A DNA stretch of 60,069 bases from Dehalococcoidia bacterium (lineage in GTDB: Bacteria > Chloroflexota > Dehalococcoidia > SHYB01). Each line of letters begins with the position of its first letter. The first letter of the stretch is position 1. The notes below the pieces were generated by a model. The model ran no database searches, was not told where the DNA came from, and worked only from the letters and a program-made list of their open reading frames with translations. Below are positions 1-7,659 of this stretch, piece by piece. Where the stretch lies: assembly GCA_009693015.1 (NCBI GenBank), contig SHYB01000009.1, positions 1 through 60,069 on the forward strand. The letters run 5' to 3'. Made by a program: the position numbers and the translations under genes.

Positions 1-564
1 AACCTTAGTAATGAGTTTATCGTCCTCCAGTAAGCAGAGGAATGGCTTCTCGTCATCTTCTTGGACTCTGTCAACATAACGCTCACCGGCAACTGGTATG
101 CTCATTGCGTCGAAAAGAGTCTTTAGGCGGTTGTCGATATCTCCACCCCAGATAACCTTGCCGGGTAAGGCAGGGCGAAGGAAAAGAATCTCTAGGCCAC
201 AAATTAGATTAAGGTCCTCCGTCACAAGTGGAACAAAGCCGAATCCGTATTGACAATGCTTCTTGGACAAGGAGGCTATGTCATAGACTGGAGCATCTTG
301 GCCACCTTCCAGAAGAAGCGAACTTGGCCCACCACCCGCGCCATTCTTCAAGAATGGGGTTATTTCCCATAGGCGCTTCAATTGGTAATGAAATACCTTT
401 CGAATTGCATGTTTGTTAGCAGACTTACCAGACACCTGCCGCACAATGGCATCTCTCTGCGTAGCAAGAAGAGGGCCGTCGTAAGTAAGAGGGAATTCCG
501 CTAAGGGCTCCTCTGGTTGGTTCTCTGGGTCGTCAAGAAGCACGATCCGCTTGGGCATTCTCAT
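1..564 (-). CDS. Partial protein, RusA-like motif (C-terminus off the window)
   Basis: The minus strand is open from an ATG at 564 to the window edge, giving 188 residues with no stop, so the C-terminus is missing. The start reads MRMPKRIVLLDDPENQ. Near residue 140 there is a GGDIDNRLKTLFDAM segment, which resembles the D-x-D-N-x-x-K-x-x-x-D-A core of RusA-family Holliday junction resolvases. That assignment is by motif only; residues before it (a TYDGPLLATQRD segment) do not identify a family for me. Base composition is clearly AT-richer than the rest of the window and codon choice is different, which suggests recent acquisition, for example from a phage or defence island. No good Shine-Dalgarno precedes the ATG. 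Confidence 0.55.
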   Translation of the reverse strand, partial: MRMPKRIVLLDDPENQPEEPLAEFPLTYDGPLLATQRDAIVRQVSGKSANKHAIRKVFHYQLKRLWEITPFLKNGAGGGPSSLLLEGGQDAPVYDIASLSKKHCQYGFGFVPLVTEDLNLICGLEILFLRPALPGKVIWGGDIDNRLKTLFDAMSIPVAGERYVDRVQEDDEKPFLCLLEDDKLITKV

Positions 565-822
565 TGCGAACCAACCGCGATGCCTACTATGTCATATTTT
601 GTCAAGGGATAGTTACCTTGTACGATGGGTGCCCCCATGTGACAGGCCCCATTTGACAGCCTTGATATAGTGACAGCGTGAGGCCGCTGACCCTTCCCTA
701 GGAAGGGCGGCGAGCAGACCGTTGAGAGCAGTTGAGAGTCCGCTTGGATCGCATGCGACCGAGACGGCGAGAGTAGAGGCAGGCATCTAGCCCCTCTTGC
801 CGTTGGCGAGAGGGGCTTTTCT
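565..822. other. Intergenic region between foreign-like gene and pan operon
   Basis: This 258-bp gap between divergent genes has no convincing ORF. Its right end carries a GC-rich hairpin (789-817, listed separately). The stretch 640-780 is rich in short complementary segments (for example CCTTCCCTAGGAAGGG around 689-704) and could be a structured leader, but I cannot match it to a known riboswitch. Confidence 0.4.
789..817 (+). promoter_or_regulatory. Hairpin overlapping the ribosome binding site of the first pan-operon gene
   Basis: AGCCCCTC (789-796) pairs perfectly with GAGGGGCT (810-817) across a 13-base loop, followed by TTTTC. It looks like a short intrinsic terminator. The 3' arm also holds the only Shine-Dalgarno-like sequence (GAGAGGGG, 808-815), seven bases before the TTG at 823. 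The hairpin could therefore act as an attenuator or a translational switch, or it could be the terminator of an unseen upstream RNA. The sequence alone does not decide. Confidence 0.45.
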
Positions 823-1827
823 TTGGCGAATGCTGTGGTGAAGCTCAAGGACGCGATCACCGACGTGCCCGGCATTGCCGTGGGGCACTGGACGGATGCC
901 CGCGCCGCCACGGGCTGCACGGTGATTCTCTGCGAAGACGGCGCAGTGTGCGGCGTGGATGTGCGCGGCTCCGCCCCCGGCAGCCGCGAGACCGACCTCA
1001 TGCGCCCAGGCAACCTGGTGCAGCATGCCCATGCCATCGTCCTCTCCGGCGGCAGCGCCTTCGGCCTGGATACGGCAAGCGGCGTGATGCGGTATCTGGA
1101 CGAGCGCGGCAAGGGCTTTCCCGTGCGGCGCTGGCGCATCCCCATCGTCGGCGCCGCCGTCCTCTTCGATCTTGGCGTTGGCTGCGGACGCGTGCGCCCC
1201 GGCGCCGAGCAGGGCTATCTCGCCTGCCGCCACGCCGGCGATGGCCGCGTCCAGCAAGGCTCGGTGGGCGCAGGCGCAGGCGCGACAGTCGCCAAGGGCC
1301 TGGGCCCCAGAGCCATCGTCAAGGGCGGCGTGGGCACTGCCAGCGCGCGTTTGGGCAACGGCGCAATCGTCGGCGCCATCATGGCGGTCAACGCCTACGG
1401 CGATATTGTGGATCCGCAGAACGGCGCGGCGATTGCTATCCCCCGCGCCACGCGCGGCGGCACGGCACGCACCACGCTGGAAGCGCTGCAACAGGGTCGC
1501 GCCCGCCCTGCCGCCGCGGGGCAGAACACCACCATCGGCGTCGTCGCCACCAGCGCCGCGCTCAATAAGGAGCAGGCCAATAAACTTGCCCAGATGGCGC
1601 AGGACGGCCTGGCCCTGGCGATTCGTCCCGCCCACACCATGGGCGATGGCGATATTGTCTTTGCGCTTGCCACCGGCCGCGATCCTGCGCGTCGCGGACG
1701 CCAGCCGGACGTCACCGCGCTGGGCGCGCTTGCTGCGCAGGTTGTGGCGCGGGCTATCGTGCGCGGCGTGCAGCAGGCCACAGGCATCCCCGGCGCGCCC
1801 TCTGTAGGGGAGCTGGCCCATGCCTAG
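823..1827 (+). CDS. P1 family peptidase (DmpA/BapA-like, S58)
   Basis: The 334-residue product matches the self-processing P1 (DmpA/BapA) aminopeptidase family in length and motifs: GVDVRGSAPGSRETDLM near residue 45, LSGGSAFGLD near 75, and the QNTTIGVVATSA block. In that block Asn235-Thr236 corresponds to the autocleavage site, and the new N-terminal Thr/Ser acts as nucleophile. Family members are L-aminopeptidases, D-esterases or beta-aminopeptidases that release N-terminal beta-alanine. The start is taken at TTG 823, seven bases after GAGAGGGG; GTG 835 and 838 are alternatives. The gene overlaps the next by 8 bases and heads the pantothenate operon, so a role in supplying beta-alanine for PanC is a reasonable inference but unproven. 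Confidence 0.88.
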   Translation: MANAVVKLKDAITDVPGIAVGHWTDARAATGCTVILCEDGAVCGVDVRGSAPGSRETDLMRPGNLVQHAHAIVLSGGSAFGLDTASGVMRYLDERGKGFPVRRWRIPIVGAAVLFDLGVGCGRVRPGAEQGYLACRHAGDGRVQQGSVGAGAGATVAKGLGPRAIVKGGVGTASARLGNGAIVGAIMAVNAYGDIVDPQNGAAIAIPRATRGGTARTTLEALQQGRARPAAAGQNTTIGVVATSAALNKEQANKLAQMAQDGLALAIRPAHTMGDGDIVFALATGRDPARRGRQPDVTALGALAAQVVARAIVRGVQQATGIPGAPSVGELAHA

Positions 1828-2758
1828 AGCACGCCAGGAGAAGCAAGCGGTGGACCTGCCTCGCGCCGGCATCATCGGCGCGGGCACGCTGGGCACGGTG
1901 CTGGCCAGCGTGCTTGTGCGCTGCGGCTATCCCCTCGCCGCCGTCGCCGGCCGCAGCCGCGCCTCCACGGAGCGCCTCGCCCGCGCCGTGCAGCCGCACC
2001 CGCAGGTGTGTGCCACGCCGCAGCAGGCCGCCGATCTCGCAAGCCTTATCTTTATCACCACGCCTGATGATGCTATCGAATCCGTGGCCGCCAGCGTGCG
2101 GTGGAGCAGCCGCCATGCCGTCGTCCACTGTAGCGGCGCGCTCGATGCCTCGGTGCTTGATGCGGTGCGCCGTGCAGGCGGCCAGGCCGGCGGGTTCCAC
2201 CCCATGCAGACCTTTGCAGCAGGGCAGCCCGGCCTGGATGCGCCGCTGGCAGGCGTCACCATCGGGATCGAGGCGGAAGGCCAGTTGCGGGACACCTTGG
2301 CGCAGCTTGCCCAAGCGATGGGATGCCCGTGGGTGGCCCTGCGTCCTCAGGACAAGGCGCTGTACCACCTGAGCGCCACGCTCGTCTCCAACTACGTCGT
2401 CACCCTCGCGGACGCGGCAACCTCCCTCTGGGAGCGTCTGGGCCTCTCCCGCGAGCAGGCCCGCGCCGCGCTGCTTCCGCTGCTGGAAGGCACGGTGCGG
2501 GGCATCGCCGCCGCAGGCACGCCGGCAGCGCTCACCGGCCCCATCGCCCGCGGGGACGCCGGCACCATCCAACGTCATCTCGCGGCATTACGCCGGCACG
2601 CCCCCGAGCTGCTGCCGGTGTACCGCGCGCTGGGGGAACGCACCGTGCCCCTTGCCTTGGCGAACCGATCGCTCGACTCGGACGCTGCCGCCGCGATCCA
2701 GCGGCTGCTGCAAGCAACACCGGCGGACGCGCCGCAGCATGTGGAGGCGATAGCATGA
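1820..2758 (+). CDS. Rossmann-fold DUF2520 oxidoreductase, candidate ketopantoate reductase
   Basis: This 312-residue protein has an N-terminal NAD(P)-binding Rossmann fold ([16 protein letters not shown], about residues 14-29) and a C-terminal helical DUF2520 domain. The architecture resembles the 6-phosphogluconate/ketopantoate dehydrogenase superfamily. It overlaps the upstream peptidase by 8 bases and panD by four (ATGA), so the genes are translationally coupled. The window has panB, panC and panD but no panE. This protein is therefore the obvious candidate for reducing 2-dehydropantoate to pantoate. That function is inferred from context and fold; acetohydroxyacid isomeroreductase elsewhere in the genome could do the job instead. 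Confidence 0.82.
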   Translation: MPRARQEKQAVDLPRAGIIGAGTLGTVLASVLVRCGYPLAAVAGRSRASTERLARAVQPHPQVCATPQQAADLASLIFITTPDDAIESVAASVRWSSRHAVVHCSGALDASVLDAVRRAGGQAGGFHPMQTFAAGQPGLDAPLAGVTIGIEAEGQLRDTLAQLAQAMGCPWVALRPQDKALYHLSATLVSNYVVTLADAATSLWERLGLSREQARAALLPLLEGTVRGIAAAGTPAALTGPIARGDAGTIQRHLAALRRHAPELLPVYRALGERTVPLALANRSLDSDAAAAIQRLLQATPADAPQHVEAIA

Positions 2759-3138
2759 GGACGATGCTCAAGGGCAAGATACACCGCGCCACCGTCACGG
2801 AAGCCAACGTGGACTATGAGGGCAGCATCACCATTGACGCCGCGCTCATGGAAGCCGCCGACCTGCTGCCCTATGAGCAGGTGCACGTGCTGGACGCCAC
2901 CAACGGGGCGCGACTTGTTACCTATGTCATCGAGGGCCAGCGCGGCTCCGGCGTCATTTGCATGAACGGCGCTGCGGCGCGGCTAGTGCACACCGGAGAC
3001 ATCGTCATCATCGTCAGTTACGCCACGGTGAGCGAGCAGGAAGCGGCGCACCTGAAGCCCAAGCTGGTGTACGTCAACGCCAAGAACGCCATCACGCATA
3101 CCGGGCCGCGACATGCCGTCGCCGCTTCAGTCAGATAA
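2755..3138 (+). CDS. panD: Aspartate 1-decarboxylase
   Basis: PanD converts L-aspartate to beta-alanine and CO2 using a pyruvoyl cofactor made by self-cleavage. The 127-residue product starts [20 protein letters not shown], closely matching the usual MIRTMLQGKLHR start. It carries the DYEGSITID cleavage site, where Gly23-Ser24 should be cut to give the pyruvoyl group. The [17 protein letters not shown] block and ending are also typical. The ATG at 2755 overlaps the previous stop (ATGA) and follows GGAGG at 2742. It is in the pan operon directly before panB. Confidence 0.95.
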   Translation: MRTMLKGKIHRATVTEANVDYEGSITIDAALMEAADLLPYEQVHVLDATNGARLVTYVIEGQRGSGVICMNGAAARLVHTGDIVIIVSYATVSEQEAAHLKPKLVYVNAKNAITHTGPRHAVAASVR

Positions 3139-3159
3139 CAAACGCTGGGAGGGAACGCC

Positions 3160-4035
3160 ATGCGCATCACCATTGATCGCGTCAAGCAGATGAAGCAGGC
3201 AGGCGAGAAGATCGTCATGCTGACGGCGTACGATTACCCCACCGCCAGGCTCGTTGACCAGGCAGGCGTGCCGCTGATCCTGGTGGGCGATAGCCTGGGC
3301 ATGGTGGTGCTGGGCTATGACTCCACCGTGCCGGTGACCATGGAGGACATGCTGCACCACATCAAGGCCGTGGTGCGCGGCAGCCAGCATGCGCTCGTGG
3401 TCGGCGACCTGCCGTTCATGTCCTACCAGGTCAGCGTGGAGACGGCCCTGGTCAATGCCGGACGGCTGCTCCAGGAAGGCGGCTGCCAGGCAGTGAAGCT
3501 GGAGGGCGGCGAGCGGTCCGCGGCTACAGTGCGGGCGCTGGTGGAATCGGGCATCCCCGTCATGGGGCACATCGGACTGACGCCGCAGTCGGTCAACCAG
3601 CTCTCCGGCTATCGCGTGCAGGGCAAGACGCCCCGCGCCGCGGTGCAGCTCATCAACGATGCCCGCGCCCTCGCCGATGCGGGCGCCTTCGCCATCGTGC
3701 TGGAGTCCATCCCCGCAGTGCTGGCGAAGGTCATCACCGAGAAGATGGAGGCGCCCACCATCGGGATCGGCGCGGGTCCGTTCTGCGACGGCCAGGTGCA
3801 GGTGCTGCACGATATGCTGGGGCTGAACCCTGACTTCGCCCCCAGGCACGCCAAACGCTACGCCAACCTTGCCGAGACCGTCACTGCAGCTGTGACGCGC
3901 TATGCCGCGGAGGTGCGTTCCGGCGTGTTCCCATCGGCAAAGGAAAGCTACGGCATGGACCGGCCCGCTTCTCTGCCGCCGGAGCCCGAGGCGGAGTCGC
4001 TGCGCCAAGACGTCCGCAAGTGCTCCGCGCCGTAG
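3160..4035 (+). CDS. panB: 3-methyl-2-oxobutanoate hydroxymethyltransferase
   Basis: PanB transfers a hydroxymethyl group from methylene-tetrahydrofolate to 2-oxoisovalerate to make ketopantoate. The 291-residue protein has the expected TIM-barrel motifs: [16 protein letters not shown] (21-36), VGDSLGM with Asp44, VGDLPFM with Asp83, and KLEGG with Glu115. These three acidic residues correspond to the metal and substrate ligands of E. coli Pan[22 protein letters not shown] follows the catalytic strand. The last 25 or so residues are a Pro/Glu-rich tail beyond the conserved barrel. GGGAGGG at 3148-3154 lies about six bases before the ATG. The stop is immediately followed by the panC ATG. Confidence 0.96.
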   Translation: MRITIDRVKQMKQAGEKIVMLTAYDYPTARLVDQAGVPLILVGDSLGMVVLGYDSTVPVTMEDMLHHIKAVVRGSQHALVVGDLPFMSYQVSVETALVNAGRLLQEGGCQAVKLEGGERSAATVRALVESGIPVMGHIGLTPQSVNQLSGYRVQGKTPRAAVQLINDARALADAGAFAIVLESIPAVLAKVITEKMEAPTIGIGAGPFCDGQVQVLHDMLGLNPDFAPRHAKRYANLAETVTAAVTRYAAEVRSGVFPSAKESYGMDRPASLPPEPEAESLRQDVRKCSAP

Positions 4036-4875
4036 ATGCAGACGCTGCATACGATTCCCGACTTTCGCCGCGCCCACGCCGCGCTGGCAGGCTCGCTCGG
4101 CTTGGTGCCCACGATGGGCTATTTGCATGAGGGCCACCTCACGCTGGTGCGCCGCGCCAAGGAGGAGAACGATCACGTCGCCGTCTCCATCTTCGTCAAC
4201 CCCACGCAGTTCGGCCCTGCGGAAGACCTCGCCGCGTACCCCCGCGACCTCGACCGTGACCTTGCCCTGCTGCGCAAGGCTGGGGTTGACCTGGTGTTCA
4301 ACCCCAGCCCGGCGGAGATGTACCCGCCGGGGCAGGAATCCATGATTGATACCGGCAGCGTGAGCCAGCCGCTGGAGGGCCAGCGCCGTCCGGGCCACTT
4401 TCGCGGCGTGGCTACGGTGGTCGCCAAGCTATTCAACATCGCGCAGGCCCAGCGGGCCTACTTCGGGGCCAAAGACGCCCAGCAGGTGCGTGTCATCCAG
4501 CGCATGGCGCGTGACCTGGATGTGCCCACGGCAATCATTGTTGTGCCCACGGTGCGCGAGCCTGACGGACTGGCCATGAGCAGCCGCAACGTGTACCTGA
4601 CGCCTCCCGAACGCATCGCCGCGCGGTGCCTCTCCCGCGGCCTGCGCCTTGCCGAGGCGGGGTACGCCGGCGGTGAGCGCTCCGCCGATGCGCTGCGTGA
4701 GGTGGTGCGGCAGACGATCGCCGCTGAGCCGCTCGTCACCGTTGACTACATCTCGCTTGCGGACAGCGAGACGCTGGCGGAGCTGGAAGGCCCTCTGACG
4801 CGCGCGGCGCTGCTTTCGCTGGCGGTGCGCATCGGCAAGGCGCGGCTGATAGACAACGTGACGCTGGGGGAGTGA
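4036..4875 (+). CDS. panC: Pantoate--beta-alanine ligase
   Basis: PanC joins pantoate and beta-alanine with ATP through a pantoyl-adenylate. The 279-residue protein has VPTMGYLHEGHLTLVRRA (residues 24-41) with the HxGH nucleotide-binding signature at His31 and His34. It also has GAKDAQQVRVIQRM and the KMSKS-like GLAMSSRNVYL segment. The ATG directly abuts the panB stop codon, so translation is probably coupled and the panB 3' end supplies the ribosome binding context. It is the last gene of the pan operon; a GC-rich stem-loop follows it. Confidence 0.95.
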   Translation: MQTLHTIPDFRRAHAALAGSLGLVPTMGYLHEGHLTLVRRAKEENDHVAVSIFVNPTQFGPAEDLAAYPRDLDRDLALLRKAGVDLVFNPSPAEMYPPGQESMIDTGSVSQPLEGQRRPGHFRGVATVVAKLFNIAQAQRAYFGAKDAQQVRVIQRMARDLDVPTAIIVVPTVREPDGLAMSSRNVYLTPPERIAARCLSRGLRLAEAGYAGGERSADALREVVRQTIAAEPLVTVDYISLADSETLAELEGPLTRAALLSLAVRIGKARLIDNVTLGE

Positions 4876-4881
4876 CGCGCG

Positions 4882-4903
4882 CCGCGCCGGCGATACGGCG
4901 CGG
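4882..4903 (+). terminator. GC-rich stem-loop after panC
   Basis: CCGCGCCG (4882-4889) and CGGCGCGG (4896-4903) form a perfect 8-bp stem with a six-base loop, starting seven bases after the panC stop. No strong T-run follows directly, so intrinsic termination is only possible, not clear. Confidence 0.35.
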
Positions 4904-5037
4904 CGGCGTGGCAGCCTTGCTTCTTCCCTGACCGCCCCGCGCGGCTCCACTACCTACTGACGTTATCGCTGCACCAAGGCAGTCGAAAGCACAACCAGCT
5001 TGCGCCTCTTCCTCCTAACCCCCTATCCTAATCCCCC

Positions 5038-6321
5038 ATGCGCCGCTCTTTCTCCCCCACACGCCTCTCCGCCCGCCAGGCCGTCCGCGCCATCCCCCCC
5101 ACGGCGCGCGGCATCTTCACCCCCGCCTGCGGCATGCCCCAGACCCTCCTTGCCGCCATCGCCGAAGAGGCCGGCCGCTTCCAGGCGCTCGACCTCTACG
5201 CCGGCATCATCTTCGCCGATAGCCCCCTCTGGCAGCGTCTGGGAGAGAATATCCGCCTGACCTCCTGGCATGTCACCGGACACATCCAGAAGCAGATAGA
5301 CAGCGGCCTCGCCCAGTACCTGCCGATGCGCATGTCCCACATCCCGCGCACCTTCGCCCCCGGCGGCCCCCTTGCCGTGGACGTCGCCCTCATCCAGGTC
5401 ACTCCCCCCGACGACCGCGGCTACGTCAGCCTCGGCGCCACCGTGCACGCCATCGTGGACCCCGCGCGCAACGCCCCCCTCGTCATCGCCGAGGTCAACC
5501 CCCAGGCGCCGCGCACCTTGGGCAATTGTCTCCTTCACGTCGACGAGATCGACTATCTTGTGGATGCCGACTACCCCCTGATCCAGCACCGCCCCGGCGC
5601 GGAAATCGGCGCGACGGAGCAGGCCATCGCCGCCCACGCCGCCTCGCTGATTCCCGACGGCGCCACCATCCAGATCGGCCTCGGCGCCATCCCCGAAGCG
5701 CTCCTCTTCCTCCTCAAGGACAAGCGCGACCTCGGCGTCCACTCCGGCATGATCAGCGACGGCATCGTGGCGCTGGCCGAACGCGGCGTCATCACCGGCG
5801 CCCGCAAGACCATTGATCGCGGCAAGATCGTCGCCGGCGAATGCATGGGCGGCCCCGACCTCTACCGCTGGGCGCATCAGAATCCCATGCTGCACATGGA
5901 CTCCTCCGCCTACATCCACGACCCCGACATCATCCGCGAGATCGAGTGTTTCGTCTCCATCAACTCCGCCGTGGAGATAGACCTCACCGGCCAGGTGAAC
6001 TCGGAGACGGTCAACGGCCGTCAGATCAGCGGCATCGGCGGCCAGCTCGATTTCGTCGAAGGCGCGCTGGCCGCCCGCGGCGGCATCTCCATCTTCGCCA
6101 TGCCCGCCACCGCAGCCAAGGGGAAACTCTCGCGCATCGTGGGAAAGCTTTCCCCCGCCGCCGCCGTCTCCACCCCCCGCACCTGCTCCGACTACGTCGT
6201 CACGGAATACGGCATCGCCTCGTTGCGCGGCAAAACCCTGGCCCAGCGCGCCGGCGCCCTCACCGCCATCGCCCACCCCAGCTTCCGCGATGCCCTGGCG
6301 AAGGAGATGGGGCGCGCCTGA
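5038..6321 (+). CDS. Acetyl-CoA hydrolase/transferase (4-hydroxybutyrate CoA-transferase type)
   Basis: The 427-residue protein belongs to the class I CoA-transferase family of acetyl-CoA hydrolases and 4-hydroxybutyrate CoA-transferases. It has both domains: an N-terminal TPACGMPQTLL region and a C-terminal region with IQIGLGAIPEALLFLL, SINSAVEIDLTGQVNSE, ISGIGGQLDFVEGA and CSDYVVTEYGIASLRG. The conserved Glu of the family lies in the middle of the C-terminal domain. It should move CoA between short acyl groups; the exact substrate cannot be read. No Shine-Dalgarno precedes the ATG; the leader is pyrimidine-rich. It converges with the next gene, with four bases between the two stops. Confidence 0.88.
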   Translation: MRRSFSPTRLSARQAVRAIPPTARGIFTPACGMPQTLLAAIAEEAGRFQALDLYAGIIFADSPLWQRLGENIRLTSWHVTGHIQKQIDSGLAQYLPMRMSHIPRTFAPGGPLAVDVALIQVTPPDDRGYVSLGATVHAIVDPARNAPLVIAEVNPQAPRTLGNCLLHVDEIDYLVDADYPLIQHRPGAEIGATEQAIAAHAASLIPDGATIQIGLGAIPEALLFLLKDKRDLGVHSGMISDGIVALAERGVITGARKTIDRGKIVAGECMGGPDLYRWAHQNPMLHMDSSAYIHDPDIIREIECFVSINSAVEIDLTGQVNSETVNGRQISGIGGQLDFVEGALAARGGISIFAMPATAAKGKLSRIVGKLSPAAAVSTPRTCSDYVVTEYGIASLRGKTLAQRAGALTAIAHPSFRDALAKEMGRA

Positions 6322-6325
6322 GCCC

Positions 6326-7426
6326 TTACCGCATCGCGCTCGAATGCCCCGGCGAAAGCGACGCCGTCGGCGTGATGTGCCGCTTCGCGAAGTTCACCGC
6401 CACCGCCGCCTGCGCATACCCCGTCACGATCAGCCCCCACCGCTCCTTGCGCTCCACGTACTTCGGCGATGGGATGGAAAGGTGCGTGCCGTCATACTGC
6501 CGCTGGTCCTCCGGCAACTCTTGCTGTTGCAAATATGCCACCTCGGTGATATCCCCCGCGGCGAACACCCCCGCGCGACTCGTCGCCATCGTCGGGTCCA
6601 CCTTGATGTGGCGGTTCGGCTCATCCATCTCCATCCGCCACTGCCGCAGGTCCCCTAGGTCCGCCTTGAACCCTAGCGCGAAGACCACCGCGTCCACCGG
6701 AATCGTATTTTCCGTGCCCGTGCGGTTATCGAAGATCGTCGCTCCTTCCACCCGTGCCTCGCCGTGCACCGCCTTCAACTCGTGGAACGTCCGCACGTCC
6801 ACCGTCTCCATCATCCGTCGCACGCTCGCCTCATGGGCGCGGAAGCGGTCCGTGCGATGCACCACCGTCACCGACTTCGCGATGTCGTGGATCGCCAGCG
6901 CCCAGTCCGCCGCCGAATCGCCGCCCCCCACCACCAGCACCCGCTTCCCCACGAACACGTCCAGGCTCTTCACGAAGTAATAGATGCCCGGCTTCCCCTC
7001 TTCCGCGCCGCGCACCGCCACCTTGTTGGGGACGAACGAGCCGATCCCCGCCGTCACCAGCACCGCCCTGGCGTAGTGCGTGCCCTTGTCCGTCCCCAGC
7101 GCAAACGCATCCCCGTCCCAAGACAGCGTTTTCGCCTGCTCCTCAAAGCAATACACCGGCGTGCCGAACGTATGCGATTGCTGGTACAACTGGCTCGCCA
7201 GCTCCCGCGCCAGGATTTTGGCGTACCCCGGCGCATCGTAGATATACTTCTCCGGGTACAGCACCGCCAGCTGCCCTCCCGGCTCCGGCAGGCGCTCCAC
7301 CACCCGCACGCGCATCTCCCGCATGCCCGCGCAGAACGCCGCGAACAGCCCCGTCGGCCCCGCGCCGATAATCAGCAGGTCGTCCATCTTTTGCTCTTGT
7401 TCTTGCGGCTTCTCTACGATTGTCAT
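6326..7426 (-). CDS. Ferredoxin--NADP+ reductase, thioredoxin-reductase-like (YumC type)
   Basis: The 366-residue flavoprotein has an FAD motif (LIIGAGPTGLFAAFCAG near the N-terminus), an NADPH motif (VLVVGGGDSAADWA) and a FAD-contacting FAAGDITEV segment. The fold is that of thioredoxin reductase, but the CxxC redox pair is absent, which is diagnostic of type-2 ferredoxin-NADP reductases. It should shuttle electrons between NADPH and ferredoxin. The start is set at ATG 7426, preceded by AAGGG and AAGG; ATG 7387 begins nearer the FAD motif and is an alternative. The C-terminus carries the expected helix followed by a short Ser/Pro-rich tail. Confidence 0.9.
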   Translation of the reverse strand: MTIVEKPQEQEQKMDDLLIIGAGPTGLFAAFCAGMREMRVRVVERLPEPGGQLAVLYPEKYIYDAPGYAKILARELASQLYQQSHTFGTPVYCFEEQAKTLSWDGDAFALGTDKGTHYARAVLVTAGIGSFVPNKVAVRGAEEGKPGIYYFVKSLDVFVGKRVLVVGGGDSAADWALAIHDIAKSVTVVHRTDRFRAHEASVRRMMETVDVRTFHELKAVHGEARVEGATIFDNRTGTENTIPVDAVVFALGFKADLGDLRQWRMEMDEPNRHIKVDPTMATSRAGVFAAGDITEVAYLQQQELPEDQRQYDGTHLSIPSPKYVERKERWGLIVTGYAQAAVAVNFAKRHITPTASLSPGHSSAMR

Positions 7427-7592
7427 TCGCCTTGCCCTTCGCCCTTCGCTTTGCTGCGCAACCGGCGCGGCGCGGCGCGGCGCTGCAATGATTCGCCGAC
7501 CCTGCACCTTCCATTCTCCCCGAACGCCCTCGTCCGCGCCACACCCAAAGCGGCCCGGCGCGCGTATACCTTGTCAGCGCCGCCCGTTTTCG

Positions 7593-7621
7593 TTGACCCT
7601 GCCCTGAGCGTGAGATACACT
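7593..7621 (+). promoter_or_regulatory. Sigma70-type promoter for the ABC exporter operon
   Basis: TTGACC (7593-7598), a 17-base spacer and TACACT (7616-7621) lie 38 bases before the first permease ATG. The same TACACT -10 recurs upstream of rplU and the aldolase at 50229. Confidence 0.7.
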
Positions 7622-7659
7622 CCCGCCACCTACCGAGGCGCCTTCCCGCAGCGACACCT

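Noticed and set aside
3127-4398. 423-residue open frame opposite panB and panC
   Set aside because: It is an antisense shadow caused by GC-rich codon structure; panB and panC are certain and the composition is His/Arg/Gly-rich without motifs.
5023-6276. 417-residue antisense frame opposite the CoA-transferase
   Set aside because: Low-complexity Asp/Gly/Val composition typical of an antisense shadow.
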